Assembly: GCA_020633975.1 (NCBI GenBank)
Contig: JACKCR010000013.1
Coordinates: 1 to 64,000 of the forward strand
DNA: 64,000 bases
Source of the DNA: Candidatus Eiseniibacteriota bacterium
GTDB lineage: Bacteria; Eisenbacteria; RBG-16-71-46; CAIMUX01
Reading direction: 5' to 3'
Position 1 is the first letter of the stretch. Each line of letters opens with the position of its first letter. Positions 9,209-18,039 of this stretch are shown here, one piece after another. The notes beneath the pieces are model-generated. The model did no database searches, had not been told where the DNA came from, and saw only the letters and a list, made by a program, of their open reading frames with translations. The position numbers and the translations under genes were made by a program.

Positions 9209-10657
9209 CTATCGGCCGGCTCCCGCAACCCAAACGAGACGTGCACGGCGCTCGTCGGCGGGCGTGTGCAGCCGGACGAAGTAGAGCCCGGTGGGAGCGA
9301 CCGCGCCGGTTCGGCTGCGCCCGTTCCATACGACCTCTCGTTCGCCGAGCAGTTCGGCGTCCCTGAGTAGGTTGGCGATGTGCCGTCCCGCGACATCGTA
9401 GAGGTCGAGCGACGCACGGACCGGTGTCTGGCTGGAGAGGAGGATCGTCTCACCCTGTGTGGTGACGCGTAGCTCCGAAGCGGAAGCCGTTGTCTGTGGA
9501 GGAGTGGAGCTCGTAGCCGGAGTGAGGATCACCGCGCGGGAGGTCTCTCCCGGGCGGAAGGCGCTGACGACGATCTGTCCCGCGTCGTTGATCGCGCCAG
9601 ATCCGACGAAGCTCGCGACCCACGGTTCCGGCATGAGCTCTGTCAGCTCGGTCATCACTCCGTTGCGGTAGACGAATGGGACGAGCGTGCTCGCCGCGTT
9701 GACGGACATTCCGACGATTTCGCCGCTCGCGTTCACGCCTGACGCCCAACTCGTGGCGAACGGTTCGGCGCCGCTGCCGTCGGCCAGGGTTCCGAGCGTG
9801 AGAAGCACTCCGCGGTCCCGCCAGATCGCGCCTCGTCTCACGAATCCGCCGTCTCCGGGAATGCGGACACTGCCGGCGATGTCGCCGTTGTCGTGAATGA
9901 AGTTCGCGAGGTTGTTCTCGCCGGGGAAGACCGGTGGAAGTCGGAAGATCTCTCCTTCCTCCCACAACACTCCGAACTGCTGGAGACCGTCGTCGTCGGT
10001 CGTGGAGGTGCCGACGATCTGTCCGGACGCGTTGATCCACTCCGCCTGGGCTTGCGTACCACCCAGGACGGGGAGTGCGCTCATCGTGCCGTCCTCGTAG
10101 AGGAAGGCGCGCGATTCTTCGTCGCCTTCGAGCTTCGACCATCCGACGATCTGCCCGGAATCGTTGATCGAGAGTCCTGCGGACCGGCTCCCTCCCAGGG
10201 TGCCGAGACTCTCGAGTGGCCCGCCTGGGTGCCAGAGAATCGCTTCGCCGTTCTCGAAGGTGAGACCCGACTTCCCGACCGCCTCGCCGAGGTTGTTCAC
10301 GCCGAGCATGTCGCTGCGTGACGTCCCGTTCGGGATACCGACGTAGGACAGGGCGGAGCCGTCCCACACGAACCCTTGCGTGTTCGCTCCGAGCTGGGAG
10401 TAGCCGGCCACGAATCCGTCCCGGCTGATCGACCAGGGTTGGTTGGCCGAACCGCTCGCGCCGAGGTCGAGGAGCTCGTACTCCTGGGCCGCCGATGTAC
10501 TGGGGCAGACGGCGAGCAAGCCGAAGCCGCCGAGCAAGCCGACAACGCCGAGCAAGCCGAATCCGCCGAGCAGGCCGAGCCGGGTGAGCAGGCCGACGCC
10601 GAGACCCGACCGGAGACGGGCCGCAGGTACGCCCAGGTGAATCGAGGTCGAGGGCAT
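9209..10657 (-). CDS. Secreted HAF-repeat protein with C-terminal sorting domain
   Basis: 482 residues from ATG 10657 (GGAGG 8 bp upstream). The body has about seven HAF-type repeats of the form G.N..GE.VG.S....G...LW (GVNNLGEAVGKS, SINDSGQIVGWS, WINASGQIVGTS, GVNASGEIVGMS, AINDAGQIVVSA). These form a secreted beta-rich repeat of unknown function. Residues about 395-482 are the sorting tail (VRASLDLYDVAGRHIANLL...GLYFVRLHTPADE). The signal peptide is unusual: its hydrophobic core is a hexapeptide repeat, LLGGFG-LLGVVG-LLGGFG, encoded by an 18-bp tandem repeat. The haem-motif gene starts 80 bp downstream in the same direction and may be co-transcribed. Confidence 0.85.
   Translation of the reverse strand: MPSTSIHLGVPAARLRSGLGVGLLTRLGLLGGFGLLGVVGLLGGFGLLAVCPSTSAAQEYELLDLGASGSANQPWSISRDGFVAGYSQLGANTQGFVWDGSALSYVGIPNGTSRSDMLGVNNLGEAVGKSGLTFENGEAILWHPGGPLESLGTLGGSRSAGLSINDSGQIVGWSKLEGDEESRAFLYEDGTMSALPVLGGTQAQAEWINASGQIVGTSTTDDDGLQQFGVLWEEGEIFRLPPVFPGENNLANFIHDNGDIAGSVRIPGDGGFVRRGAIWRDRGVLLTLGTLADGSGAEPFATSWASGVNASGEIVGMSVNAASTLVPFVYRNGVMTELTELMPEPWVASFVGSGAINDAGQIVVSAFRPGETSRAVILTPATSSTPPQTTASASELRVTTQGETILLSSQTPVRASLDLYDVAGRHIANLLRDAELLGEREVVWNGRSRTGAVAPTGLYFVRLHTPADERRARLVWVAGAGR
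10521..10592 (-). repeat. Four 18-bp tandem repeats encoding a signal-peptide core
   Basis: Four consecutive 18-bp units: 10521-10538, 10539-10556, 10557-10574 and 10575-10592. Each has the form CCGANNCCGCCGAGCARG on the plus strand, the last more diverged. Read on the minus strand they give Leu-Leu-Gly-x-x-Gly units. The unit length is a multiple of three, so gain or loss of a unit would only change hydrophobic-core length. Confidence 0.85.
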
Positions 10658-10883
10658 GAGGTGGGCCTCCGATCAAGTGGATGGGGTGGGGTGGCTCATT
10701 TCCAGTACCGACCCCCGCACGTGGTGTGACAGTCTGGAGATCGGTATTCTTACACGATCCGTCGATCCAGTGACTGTCCGACCGGGGGCCGAGATCCGCA
10801 GGCCTCGCCGCCTCATCGCGGCGGGGGGAGACGGCTCGAATTCCGGGCAGTCTCCTGCTCCACCCGTTCCGTGAGGGGGACCG

Positions 10884-13800
10884 ATGAACACCGACGATCC
10901 CGAGTTCCTCGAGCGGCTCGCCTCCTCGATCGCCGATCGGGAGGACATCGATTGGGTCGAGATGGACGTCGACCCATCCTCGCTGCGGGACAGTCTCGAC
11001 GCGATCCGGAAGATCTCCCGCGTGGCCGGCGCGTTCCGGAAGCGAGGGCCGGAGCTACCCTCCGAGATGCCGCTTCGTTCGCGTTCCGCGGCGACTTCCG
11101 AGTCGGGCGAGGATCCTGTCCGCAGGTGGGGACCGCTCGAACTCTTCGAGCTGCTCGGCCGAGGAAGCTACGGGGAGGTCTACCGCGCGTTCGACCCCAT
11201 TCTCGAACGCGATGTCGCGCTCAAGATCTGGCGCGAGGACGCACCACAGGGAGCGCTTCCTGTGGCGCGGACCCAGCGGCTCCTCGCCGAAGCGAAGAAG
11301 CTGGCCAAGGTGAGGCATCCCGGTGTCGTGGTCGTGCATGGCGCCGACATTCACGACGGTGTTGCCGGCATCTGGACGGAAAAACTCGAAGGCGAGTCGA
11401 TCGAGACCAAGCTCCAACACGGGGAGCGGCTAGAGCCTGCCGAGGCCTGCCGGATCGCGGCGGAAGTGGGTGCTGCACTCGAAGCGGTGCACGGTGCAGG
11501 CCTCGTCCACGGAGACGTCAAAGACGGCAATGTCTACGTGGAACCGAACGGGCGCGTGGTCCTACTCGACTTCGGTTCGTCACGAGACGTGAGTTCGAGT
11601 CCCGACACCCCGATCTCCGTGACCCCGATCTACGCAGCGCCCGAAGTGTTGGAAGGCCAGTCGCCGAGTCCCAAAGCGGATCTCTACTCTCTGGGGGCAT
11701 TCCTCTACGGACTTCTCTCGGGACGTCCACCGGTCGAGGCCGATTCGCTCGAGGAACTGGTCCGGAAGCACCGGGTCATCGCGGCCGCGAACGAGGCTTC
11801 ACCGGCTGGACCGTCATTCGAAGACCTCCCCGACGTTGCACGCTCCATTCTGTCGCGTGCGCTCGAGATGGACCCCGCGAATCGATACGACACCGCTCAT
11901 GAGATGACACGTGCGCTTCTCTTCGCCGAGTCCGTCCTCCGTGCTCGCTCGCGGGCACGAACCAACCTACCCGAACGTCCCAGCGCGTTCTTCGGACGGG
12001 ACGAGGAGCTCGACTCTGTTCGCAGGACGCTCGAGAGTGAGCGATGGGTGACCCTGGTCGGCCCGGGAGGATCGGGTAAGACTCGGCTCGCGCTGGAAGC
12101 GGTGCGTCCTCTCGTCGGAGAGTTCCAAGATGGCGTCTGGTGGCTCGACCTGACGGCGCTACGTTCGGGGGCGGGAATCGCGTCCCATGCACTCGGGGCG
12201 ATCGGTCTCACTTCGGACCGACGAAGCGTGGGGGAGGACGGACTGCTCGACGCGCTCAGGTGGCGTCAGCTGCTCCTGGTGATCGACAACGCCGAGCACC
12301 TGGTCCAGGAGACGCGCGAGTTCGTGGAGGCGGTTCTCGCCACTGCACCCCAGATTCGCGTCCTGGTCACGTCCCGGGTTTCGCTCGGCTCTGACGGCGA
12401 ACTCGTGCAGCGAGTTCCGCCGCTGCGCAGCTTGGACGATTCGGTTCGTCTCTTCGAGGATCGAGCTAGAAAGCGGGACGCGAGTTTCGACCTCACGAAC
12501 CACAAGCCGGCTGTTGAGAGCATCTGTCGGTCTCTCGAGGGGGTGCCGCTGGCGATCGAGATCGCGGCGGCGCGGTCGGCCGTCTTCTCGCCAGAGGAGA
12601 TCCTCGCTCGGCTCGGAGACTTGAGTGCGCTCTCCGACAAGCGTGCGGACCGGCCGCAACATCGTTCACTCCGGGCTTCGATCGAGTGGAGCTACGACCT
12701 GCTCGACGAGCAGACGCGGTGGGTCTTCGCCCAGCTCTCGATTTTCCTGGGAGGATGGCGTGCCGACGCAGCCGAAGAAGTGGTCGACGCTCCCTCCTAC
12801 GTCGTGTTGGAGGGGTTGGCAACCTTGCTCGACCATTCTCTGATCGAGCGACACGTGGACCGGTCGGGGGCTGCCCGCTTCTCCATGCTCGAGACGGTCC
12901 GCGAGTTTGCGTCCGAGCGGCTCACTCTGAGTGGTGGGGAATCCGCCGCCGCTGCCGCCCACTGGCGCTGGCTCCACGGATTCGTCACGGAGATCCACCC
13001 ACGGCTCGAGACGCGTGCGCAGGCGCATGCCCTGGCCGAACTCAAAGCCGAGACTGCGAACATCGTTCGAGCGCTGGGTTGGGCGCGCCCGGAAGCCGAG
13101 CGCAACCGAGAGGTTTGCGTGGAATACGGCGCCCTCCTTCCGATGCTGAGGCGCTTCTTTGGACCCGCGGGCCGACGACACGAGGCTCTCGCCACGATCG
13201 AGGATGCGATCGATGCGTTCGGGTCGGTTCTCCCGGACGGTGTTCTCGGATGGCTCTACCTGACCGCCGGCCGAATGGCGATCCAAGTGGACTTTCCCAG
13301 GGCGCGGACGTTTGGGGACAAGGCCTTGGACCTGCTCACGCGCGCGGGAGACGAGCCCGGTCGATGCTATGCGTTGTTCACCTTGGCGGCGGTCGACAAC
13401 GCGGACCGGCAGTTCGAACGGGCCGAGGCGCGCTTGATGGAGGCGCTCTCGGGCTTCGAACGATTGGGTGACGAGGTGGGACGAGCCAGTGTCTATGGTC
13501 GCCTCGGTCACGTCTACTACGAGCAGAACGAGGAGGTCCGCGCGGACGAGTTCCTCACTAAGGCGGAGGAACTCGGTCGTCGACACATGGGGCCGTACGA
13601 TCTCGACGGGATCTTCATTCTCCAAGGATCCGTCGCGTGGGCCCGGGGGCAGTACGAAAGGGCTCGCGATCTCTTCGAAGAATGTGTCCTTCTCGCACGC
13701 ACCGAAGGGGATCAGGCCACGCTCTCGCTGGCTCACTTCAATCTGGGGAATGCGCAGGCTGGGTGCGGCAACGCTGAGCTCGCAAAGCTCAATTGGGAGG

Positions 13801-14243
13801 AAGGGCTCCGAATCGGCAGGGAGAGCGGCAACGACAAGACGATGGCTCTCTGCAGCATGAATCTCGGACAACTGCGTCCGCCGCGCGAGGCCCGAGCGGG
13901 GTTCGTCGACGCGTTGGAAGCGCTGATCCGTTGCGGTGATCGTGTGAACGGACTCATGAACTTTCGCAGCATCGCCGAGATCGACCTGGGACTCGGTGAT
14001 CCCGAAGCCGCGGTTCGTTTGCACAGCGCCGGTGTGTCGCTCATGGAGTCCTTGGGGGTGAAGCTCCGATCCGGGTTCCACGACAAGATCGGGCACTTCA
14101 CGAAGACGCTCGAGAGTCGCCTTCCAACGGACGTGTTCGAGCGCAACTGGAAGATCGGCGCTTCTCTCTCGCTCGAGCAGGCGATCGAGCTCTCCAAGAT
14201 CGCCCCGGTAGATCCGGCTTCCCCACCGGCAAAGCGATCCTGA
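10884..14243 (+). CDS. Ser/Thr protein kinase fused to a STAND-type ATPase and TPR repeats
   Basis: 1119 residues. A kinase domain spans about 82-345: Gly loop LGRGSYGEVY, VALK lysine K114, catalytic HGDVKDGN with D211 (Gly replaces the Arg of HRD), and DFG at 229-231. Next comes an AAA/NB-ARC-type ATPase of the AfsR/LuxR-ATPase class: Walker A GPGGSGKT at 393-400, Walker B LLLVIDNAEHL near 470, LVTSR sensor, and a winged-helix region near SLRASIEWSYDLLDEQTRWVF. From about 740 on there are TPR repeats. It starts at ATG 10884 after GAGGGGGA. An ECF sigma gene follows within a few bases, so the kinase may control that sigma factor. The activating signal and kinase substrate are unknown. Confidence 0.92.
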   Translation: MNTDDPEFLERLASSIADREDIDWVEMDVDPSSLRDSLDAIRKISRVAGAFRKRGPELPSEMPLRSRSAATSESGEDPVRRWGPLELFELLGRGSYGEVYRAFDPILERDVALKIWREDAPQGALPVARTQRLLAEAKKLAKVRHPGVVVVHGADIHDGVAGIWTEKLEGESIETKLQHGERLEPAEACRIAAEVGAALEAVHGAGLVHGDVKDGNVYVEPNGRVVLLDFGSSRDVSSSPDTPISVTPIYAAPEVLEGQSPSPKADLYSLGAFLYGLLSGRPPVEADSLEELVRKHRVIAAANEASPAGPSFEDLPDVARSILSRALEMDPANRYDTAHEMTRALLFAESVLRARSRARTNLPERPSAFFGRDEELDSVRRTLESERWVTLVGPGGSGKTRLALEAVRPLVGEFQDGVWWLDLTALRSGAGIASHALGAIGLTSDRRSVGEDGLLDALRWRQLLLVIDNAEHLVQETREFVEAVLATAPQIRVLVTSRVSLGSDGELVQRVPPLRSLDDSVRLFEDRARKRDASFDLTNHKPAVESICRSLEGVPLAIEIAAARSAVFSPEEILARLGDLSALSDKRADRPQHRSLRASIEWSYDLLDEQTRWVFAQLSIFLGGWRADAAEEVVDAPSYVVLEGLATLLDHSLIERHVDRSGAARFSMLETVREFASERLTLSGGESAAAAAHWRWLHGFVTEIHPRLETRAQAHALAELKAETANIVRALGWARPEAERNREVCVEYGALLPMLRRFFGPAGRRHEALATIEDAIDAFGSVLPDGVLGWLYLTAGRMAIQVDFPRARTFGDKALDLLTRAGDEPGRCYALFTLAAVDNADRQFERAEARLMEALSGFERLGDEVGRASVYGRLGHVYYEQNEEVRADEFLTKAEELGRRHMGPYDLDGIFILQGSVAWARGQYERARDLFEECVLLARTEGDQATLSLAHFNLGNAQAGCGNAELAKLNWEEGLRIGRESGNDKTMALCSMNLGQLRPPREARAGFVDALEALIRCGDRVNGLMNFRSIAEIDLGLGDPEAAVRLHSAGVSLMESLGVKLRSGFHDKIGHFTKTLESRLPTDVFERNWKIGASLSLEQAIELSKIAPVDPASPPAKRS

Positions 14244-14264
14244 CCCGGGGTGACCGAACGGGCT

Positions 14265-14855
14265 ATGCTCTCTCCGATGAGTCCACATTCCGACGAACCC
14301 GCGTCCCTCCGCTCGACGGCGGACCTCCTCGGCCTCGTCCGTTCCGGAGACGAGCGGGCGATTCGTGAGCTGTTCCTGCTCTATCAGCCGTTTCTCGAGA
14401 AGTGGGCCAGCGGCCGTCTCCCTGGTCATGCCCGTGGGTTGGTCGACACGGTCGACGTAGTTCAGGTGTGCCTCGTGAGAGTGTTGGGCCACATCGATCA
14501 GTTCGACGCGCGACGTCCGGGAGCGTTCTTGGCCTATCTTCGTCGGAGCCTTCTCAACCAGATCCGGAACGAGATCCGCGCGGCCGGGAGCCGCCCCCAG
14601 AGCGCGGCGGAAGTGTCAGACCGAGCGGATCTGCTTCCGTCGATCGAAGAAGAAGTGGGGCAAGAGACGGTGGAAGCGTATGAGGCCGCACTCTCCGAGC
14701 TCCCCGAGGAAGACCAGGCGGCGGTGATCCTGAGGGTCGAGTTCGGGCTCAAGTATCAGGAGATCGCAGACGCACTGGCGCGGCCGTCAGCAAACGCCGT
14801 ACGCATGCAGGTGACCCGCGCCCTGGTCAAGATGGCCGAGTCCATGGGGGAGTAG
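14265..14855 (+). CDS. ECF-type RNA polymerase sigma factor
   Basis: About 196 residues with sigma-70 region 2 (LVRSGDERAIRELFLLYQPFLEKWASG...VDVVQVCLVRVL) and region 4 (LSELPEEDQAAVILRVEFGLKYQEIADAL...NAVRMQVTRALVKM). The DVVQ form of the DxxQ motif resembles the ECF group found beside Ser/Thr kinases in Planctomycetes and relatives. Three starts are possible: GTG 14250, ATG 14265 and ATG 14277. None has a clear Shine-Dalgarno, which fits translational coupling to the kinase gene ending at 14243. No anti-sigma gene follows; the kinase-ATPase is the obvious candidate regulator. Confidence 0.9.
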   Translation: MLSPMSPHSDEPASLRSTADLLGLVRSGDERAIRELFLLYQPFLEKWASGRLPGHARGLVDTVDVVQVCLVRVLGHIDQFDARRPGAFLAYLRRSLLNQIRNEIRAAGSRPQSAAEVSDRADLLPSIEEEVGQETVEAYEAALSELPEEDQAAVILRVEFGLKYQEIADALARPSANAVRMQVTRALVKMAESMGE

Positions 14856-14959
14856 ATCGCGGGTAGGTGGTCGGTAGAAGTAGATGATGGTCGGTACAAG
14901 GTGTAGGCAGTGGGTGGCGGGCACACTGGTAGTGGGCCGAGAGACGAGGTAGTTCGACC

Positions 14960-15514
14960 ATGGAAGTCGTCCCCGTTCTAGAAACCGAGCGTCTCCAGCT
15001 CCGGCCGATCGGACAAGGTGACCTGGAGTTCGTGTTCCGCCACTTTGGGGATCCGGCGATCTGCCGCTACCTGAAGGATGCGCCTCCCGTGGAGACTACT
15101 GAGGAGGCGCAGGGGATCATCGACGCGTTCGCTCCAGGAAGCGCGAAGCCTCAGTGTCGTTGGATCCTCGTGCAGCGATCCGATGGGAGGCCGATCGGAA
15201 CGTGTGGGTACCACCACTGGGTCAAAGCCTACAACCGTGCAGAGATCGGCTACGACTTGACCGAGTCCGCGTGGGGAAAGGGACTGATGCGCGAGGCGCT
15301 CGTGTCAGTCATCGAGTTCGGATTCGCGACGATGGGGCTGAACCGGATCGAAGCGTTCGTGCATCCGGAGAACACAGCGTCACTAGGGATCCTGGAGCGA
15401 CTCCACTTCCAGAAGGAAGGGGTCGTGAGAGACCTCTTCTATATGGATGGCGTTTACTACGATCACGACCTCCTCTCCTTGCTCGAACGGGATTGGCGGG
15501 CGGGGGAGTCGTAG
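14960..15514 (+). CDS. GNAT family N-acetyltransferase, RimJ/RimL-like
   Basis: 184 residues. The opening LETERLQLRPIGQGDLEFVFRHFGD is the hallmark of the RimJ/RimL/Acetyltransf_3 branch. The acetyl-CoA site and following strands are seen in GTCGYHHWVKAYNRAEIGYDL and WGKGLMREALVSVIEFGF, then the C-terminal NRIEAFVHPENTASLGILERL. Members acetylate N-termini of ribosomal proteins or small amines; the substrate here is unknown. It is probably a single-gene unit, with its own start at 14960 about 10 bp after a weak GAGG, converging on the minus-strand anti-sigma gene that ends 8 bp beyond its stop. Confidence 0.92.
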   Translation: MEVVPVLETERLQLRPIGQGDLEFVFRHFGDPAICRYLKDAPPVETTEEAQGIIDAFAPGSAKPQCRWILVQRSDGRPIGTCGYHHWVKAYNRAEIGYDLTESAWGKGLMREALVSVIEFGFATMGLNRIEAFVHPENTASLGILERLHFQKEGVVRDLFYMDGVYYDHDLLSLLERDWRAGES

Positions 15515-15522
15515 TGGGCCAC

Positions 15523-15942
15523 TCAGAATCCCTTGAGGCGAAGCCTTCGGTCATGCACCAAGTACACGATCCAGAACGCCAGTCCCACGGCGAGGAGGAT
15601 CGACCCGACGATCGCCAGCTTCGGCCAGAACAACCAGTGGAACTGGCCATCGATCACGTAGAACGAGAACGGTAGCGTCGAGAAGAGGATCGCAAAGGGC
15701 AGCGAGTGAGTCCTCCGGCGAAGACGCTTCTGCGTTTCGGCCAGGGCTCGACGCTCGAGGTCAGGCGACGGAGCCCTTGCTTCGAGCGATGGCAGCAGGA
15801 ACTCCTTCGCCTCGGCCGCCTCCGCGGCCAGATCCGGACGGTCCGCGAGGTATGTCTCCACGAGCTCTCGAGTCGCTGCGCTCGCCTCCCCCGCCGCGTA
15901 GAGGGGTAGGAGATCCCGGATGACGTCGTCAGTGATCCGCAT
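15523..15942 (-). CDS. Probable anti-sigma factor, membrane-bound
   Basis: 139 residues. The cytosolic N-terminus, MRITDDVIRDLLPLYAAGEASAATRELVETYLADRPD, matches the anti-sigma-domain pattern (IRDLLPLYxxGExS) but lacks the HxxxCxxC zinc ligands. Two hydrophobic segments follow (PFAILFSTLPFSFYVI and LAIVGSILLAVGLAFWIVYLV). It is the last gene of a minus-strand operon and overlaps the ECF sigma gene by 14 bp, the usual sign of a sigma/anti-sigma pair. Inferred role: holding that sigma factor at the membrane until a signal arrives. Confidence 0.8.
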   Translation of the reverse strand: MRITDDVIRDLLPLYAAGEASAATRELVETYLADRPDLAAEAAEAKEFLLPSLEARAPSPDLERRALAETQKRLRRRTHSLPFAILFSTLPFSFYVIDGQFHWLFWPKLAIVGSILLAVGLAFWIVYLVHDRRLRLKGF

Positions 15943-16447
15943 TCTTCCTCACTCCTTCGTCGGCCCCTTGTGCCGACCTGGAACCCACGATCCGCGCGAG
16001 TCGCGTTCGTGCGCGATGCACACGCACCCGGACCGCCACTGCGGGGAGGCCGAGCATCGTCGAGATCTCGGCGTACGGCACTTCCTGCGCACGAAGCAGG
16101 ACCGCCGCTCGGTCGACTTCGGGCAGGTCCTGGAGAGCCGCAAGCGCCGCGTTCAGCTCCGACTCCCTTTCGATCCGTTCCCCGACGTCGGGCCCTGGAT
16201 CTGGCAGTGACTCCGGCATCTCGAGTAGGCGCCGCTCGCTCCTCTTGCCATGCAGGAACACGTTCCGGGCGATGGCCAAGAGATACGATCGGACGGTCGT
16301 CAGCTCGACCCGCTCTCTAGCGTCCCAGACCCGAATGAACGTCTCCGACACGATGTCCTCTGCGGACATCGGATCGCCGGACAGGTAGAGCGCGAACCGA
16401 TAAACGGCGTCCGCGTGACGCTCATAGAGAGTCTGAAAGTCGATCAA
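15929..16447 (-). CDS. ECF-type RNA polymerase sigma factor
   Basis: 172 residues, TTG start at 16447 preceded by GAGGAG. Region 2: FQTLYERHADAVYRFALYLSGDPMSAEDIVSETFIRVWD. Region 4: LQDLPEVDRAAVLLRAQEVPYAEISTMLGLPAVAVRVRVHRARTRL. It overlaps the membrane anti-sigma gene and follows the ABC permease gene by 42 bp, so ABC ATPase, permease, sigma and anti-sigma form one apparent four-gene operon. It probably directs transcription of its own operon, but no promoter copy was recognised. Confidence 0.93.
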   Translation of the reverse strand: MIDFQTLYERHADAVYRFALYLSGDPMSAEDIVSETFIRVWDARERVELTTVRSYLLAIARNVFLHGKRSERRLLEMPESLPDPGPDVGERIERESELNAALAALQDLPEVDRAAVLLRAQEVPYAEISTMLGLPAVAVRVRVHRARTRLARIVGSRSAQGADEGVRKNADH

Positions 16448-16489
16448 CGGCTCCTCGGTTCTCCTCGGGACGATCCGCCGAGAGCTCCA

Positions 16490-17143
16490 CTATGCATAGC
16501 TTTGCTTCCGGTGGAAACCGCGGAGGATGGTCAGAGCGATCACGAGGAGGAAGAGGATCATGCCTCCGGCCAGGAGTAGTCGAGCCCCCGGAGCCGCGAA
16601 CAGGCCGAGTAGTCTCGCGGAGCGCTCTGGGCCGAGCAGCGTCCCGAGATTGGTGAGGATGAACATCTCTACGCCGAGAACGGTCATCGTCATTCCCATG
16701 GATTCCGAAATCAGCGCAGTTCCCAGACTCTGGACGACGACTGTCAGCCATAGGAGCCCGACGAGAACGGTCATCTCCATCGGGATGATCTCCCGGACGT
16801 GCGGGGACGTAGCGTAAGTGATCGCGGCCGCGCAGGCAGGAACGAGGCAAGCGACGACTGTTGCGGCGAGTTTGCCCGCCGCGTACTCGCTCGGGAGAAC
16901 CGGTAGGGACATCGTGAACGCACGCGTACGCCCGATGGCATCTTGAACCGCGAGGATCGGTATGTGGAAGCAGATCCCGATGCTGGTCGCGAGGAGTAGG
17001 GAAAGTCCCATCCCAACGATAGGGCCCTCACCGGCGGTCGCGAGGACTGTGCCCGTGGTCACCAAAGCGGCATACACGGGAAGGACTCGCCGCAGCAACT
17101 GGATCTCGGCCCGTGCCATGAACCACACTCTCGAGATTCTCAC
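16490..17143 (-). CDS. ABC transporter permease (ABC-2-like membrane subunit)
   Basis: 217 residues, mostly hydrophobic, with about six predicted membrane segments (for example VYAALVTTGTVLATAG, GLSLLLATSIGICFHIPILAV, MTVLVGLLWLTVVVQSLG and LLLAGGMILFLLVIALTIL). A cytoplasmic segment, QDAIGRTRAFTMSLPVLPSEYAAGK, resembles the ABC-2 permeases that describe bacitracin- or CcmB-like exporters. GTG 17143 (VRISRVWFMARAEIQ) is preferred over ATG 17119 because a run of AAGGGGGG precedes it. The ATPase gene ends 30 bp upstream on the same strand. Cargo is unknown. Confidence 0.8.
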   Translation of the reverse strand: MRISRVWFMARAEIQLLRRVLPVYAALVTTGTVLATAGEGPIVGMGLSLLLATSIGICFHIPILAVQDAIGRTRAFTMSLPVLPSEYAAGKLAATVVACLVPACAAAITYATSPHVREIIPMEMTVLVGLLWLTVVVQSLGTALISESMGMTMTVLGVEMFILTNLGTLLGPERSARLLGLFAAPGARLLLAGGMILFLLVIALTILRGFHRKQSYA

Positions 17144-17172
17144 GTCACGTTCCCCCCTTCTCCGTTCGAGGC

Positions 17173-17856
17173 CTACCTCACATCCGCTGCCTGGGCTCGT
17201 GCGCGACATCCGTCCGTCGGTCGGACAGAACCGCCCTCGAGGTGGACGACTCGGCTCGCCATCTCGATGCTGTCTTCCGGGAGATGACTCGCGAACAGGA
17301 CGGCGAGGCCATCCTCTCGGGCGGAGTCTCGGAGGAACTCGTGGACGGAGGATCGCATCGAGCGGTCGAGTGCCGCCGTTGCTTCGTCGAGAATCAGTAC
17401 GTCCGGACGTCTCGCGAGGGCGAACGCGAGGAGGGCTCTGAGCGTCTGTCCGCGCGACAGCGCTCCCGCGCGCTCCTCCAGCACGAGTCCCCACCTTTTC
17501 GACAACCAACGGAACCGAGCCGCGTCCCACCTCGAGCTACCGAGTGCGACGGCCAAGTCCGCATGCCATCCCAGTGACTCGCGCGGGTGGAGCCTGAGTC
17601 CGTCGGAGACGAATCCCACCCGTTCTTTCGCCGGCCCGGATTCGCCAGGCCATCCAAGACCAGAGATATCGACCGTCCCTCTGTCCGGTCGGAGCAGCCC
17701 GGCCACGCACAGAAGGAGTGTCGACTTGCCGGACCCGTTTTCGCCCGTGACTGCGACGACTTCGCCTGGGGCGATATCGAGGTCAACCGGCCCTAGGCAA
17801 AAGCGGCGGTACTGCTTGCGGAGGTTTCTCACCCGAACCGCTCGTGTCACGAACAC
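17173..17856 (-). CDS. ABC transporter ATP-binding protein
   Basis: 227-residue ABC ATPase. Walker A GENGSGKST, signature LSRGQTLRALLAFALA (with R in place of the usual G, LSRGQ), Walker B VLILDEATAALD, and the switch histidine in LFASHLPEDS. GTG start at 17856 after GGAGAG. First gene of the operon with the permease and the ECF sigma/anti-sigma pair. A one-ATPase, one-permease exporter under control of its own sigma factor is the simplest reading. It is divergent from the MATE exporter gene. Confidence 0.93.
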   Translation of the reverse strand: MFVTRAVRVRNLRKQYRRFCLGPVDLDIAPGEVVAVTGENGSGKSTLLLCVAGLLRPDRGTVDISGLGWPGESGPAKERVGFVSDGLRLHPRESLGWHADLAVALGSSRWDAARFRWLSKRWGLVLEERAGALSRGQTLRALLAFALARRPDVLILDEATAALDRSMRSSVHEFLRDSAREDGLAVLFASHLPEDSIEMASRVVHLEGGSVRPTDGCRARAQAADVR

Positions 17857-18039
17857 CTCGTTCTCTCCAAGTTGGGAAGGACGCCCGATCTGTCGTCCTG
17901 TCTATCCTCCAACGCGCGATCCGTTACCGCCTCGTTCGGAAATCCTGCGGATTGCAGATCGGGGTCGAAGCGTGCGCTCCGTCCAAGTACTCTGGCTCGC
18001 TACGTCGCAATCCAAGCGCGGGAAAGGATCCGCAGGCTC

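Noticed and set aside
12666-14492. 608-codon minus-strand frame opposite the kinase-ATPase
   Set aside because: Overlaps two well-supported genes and shows no family similarity.
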